A DNA stretch of 6,191 nt, taken from positions 1-6,191 of the forward strand of contig CAISJA010000089.1 of the NCBI GenBank assembly GCA_903885525.1, given 5' to 3'. Source of the stretch: an uncultured Opitutaceae bacterium. GTDB lineage: Bacteria; Verrucomicrobiota; Verrucomicrobiia; Opitutales; Opitutaceae. Under the pieces are notes generated by a model that saw only the letters and a program-made list of their open reading frames with translations, was not told the DNA's origin and made no database searches. Position numbers and translations under genes: made by a program. Below, in pieces: positions 5,794-6,191 of this stretch. Every line of letters begins with the position of its first letter. Position 1 is the stretch's first letter.

Positions 5794-5804
5794 GCCGCTT
5801 CGGC
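5794..5804 (-). terminator. possible weak hairpin after the ureohydrolase gene
   Basis: GCCG-AAG-CGGC, read on the minus strand, lies 11 bases beyond the stop codon of the arginase-family gene and is followed by TTCAG. The stem is only 4 bp. Between the two-tier hairpin and this point there is also GCCGG/CCGGC (5748-5752 and 5763-5767). I see no gene in 5684-5815. Confidence 0.2.
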
Positions 5805-5815
5805 CCGGGTTTCCG

Positions 5816-6191
5816 TCAGTTATCCCGCCGGCGGGTTTGGCGGAGCCCCTGGCTGACTAGGGTCCAGGCCGTGAGTTTGTAGAGCAGGCGGGCCCCGACA
5901 TTGGCATCCCATTCGTCCTGCCCGCCGGGGGCCGGGCTCACCTCGTTGAGATCGAAGCCGATGATTTTGCGGCCGGAACGGGCGACGGTGGCGATGAGGT
6001 GGACGGCCTCCGCGAAGTCCAACCCGCCGGGCACCGGGGTGCCCGTGTGCGGGCAGAACCGTGGGTCGAGCCCGTCGATGTCGAAAGAAATCCAAACTGC
6101 GCGGGGCAGGGTGGCGACGATTTCCGCGGCGGTCTTGGTCCAGGGGCATCCTTGCAGCCGGCGCTGTTGCAGCCCGGCATCCCAGAAAACC
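5816..6191 (-). CDS. agmatinase/arginase-family ureohydrolase, C-terminal part (start outside window)
   Basis: The minus strand is open from the window edge to the TGA at 5818-5816, giving 124 visible residues; the N-terminus, with the first metal ligands, is missing. The visible part has WISFDIDGLDP (S35-P43), the ureohydrolase signature whose aspartates D37 and D39 bind the manganese pair, then CPHTGTPVPGGLDF and GFDLNEVSPAP (E83), and a closing DEWDANVGARLLYKL. This set is typical of agmatinase-like members, which hydrolyse a guanidino group to urea and an amine (agmatine to putrescine in the best-known case). Substrate specificity cannot be settled from this portion, and arginase or formimidoylglutamase activity is possible. 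It is convergent with the barrel gene, with no evident functional link. The tail QTRRRDN is basic. Confidence 0.9.
   Translation of the reverse strand, partial: VFWDAGLQQRRLQGCPWTKTAAEIVATLPRAVWISFDIDGLDPRFCPHTGTPVPGGLDFAEAVHLIATVARSGRKIIGFDLNEVSPAPGGQDEWDANVGARLLYKLTAWTLVSQGLRQTRRRDN

Overview
This is a GC-rich window with six protein-coding genes that I can support directly. Two run off the window edges: a NUDIX hydrolase on the left and an arginase/agmatinase-family enzyme on the right. A seventh gene, a short secreted protein, is probable. I see no tRNA, rRNA, CRISPR array, transposase or phage gene. Most starts lack a clear Shine-Dalgarno motif. Protein style, weak SD use and GC content suggest a Gram-negative, PVC-type bacterium, perhaps an Opitutaceae-like verrucomicrobium. 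That is inference: no marker gene is present. The outer-membrane barrel and the periplasmic PBP4-type enzyme independently imply a two-membrane envelope.

Layout. 1-428 (minus): NUDIX hydrolase, 3' end outside. 481-1998 (plus): S13 D-alanyl-D-alanine carboxypeptidase/endopeptidase (PBP4/DacB type), divergent from the NUDIX gene with a very short shared start region. 2115-2999 (plus): a stand-alone 5'-3' exonuclease (FEN/PIN type) with all the metal ligands of the DNA polymerase I exonuclease domain but no polymerase. 3035-3772 (minus): an OmpR-type response regulator, convergent with the exonuclease, with no histidine kinase in view. 3773-4217: a 445-base non-coding stretch carrying a good sigma70-like promoter for the regulator and a run of inverted repeats, including a perfect 13-bp one. 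4218-4604 (plus): a small secreted protein with a CxxC motif. 4730-5683 (plus): a predicted outer-membrane beta-barrel whose mature N-terminus is a CxxCxC cysteine cluster. 5684-5815: an intergenic hairpin region. 5816-6191 (minus): C-terminal part of an agmatinase/arginase-family protein.

Most of the window is household function: nucleotide clean-up, peptidoglycan trimming, DNA repair or replication, and guanidino or amine metabolism. The least explained part is 3773-5683. There a lone response regulator faces, across a structured intergenic region, two envelope genes that both carry cysteine motifs. A role in metal or redox homeostasis at the envelope, perhaps under that regulator, is a hypothesis only.
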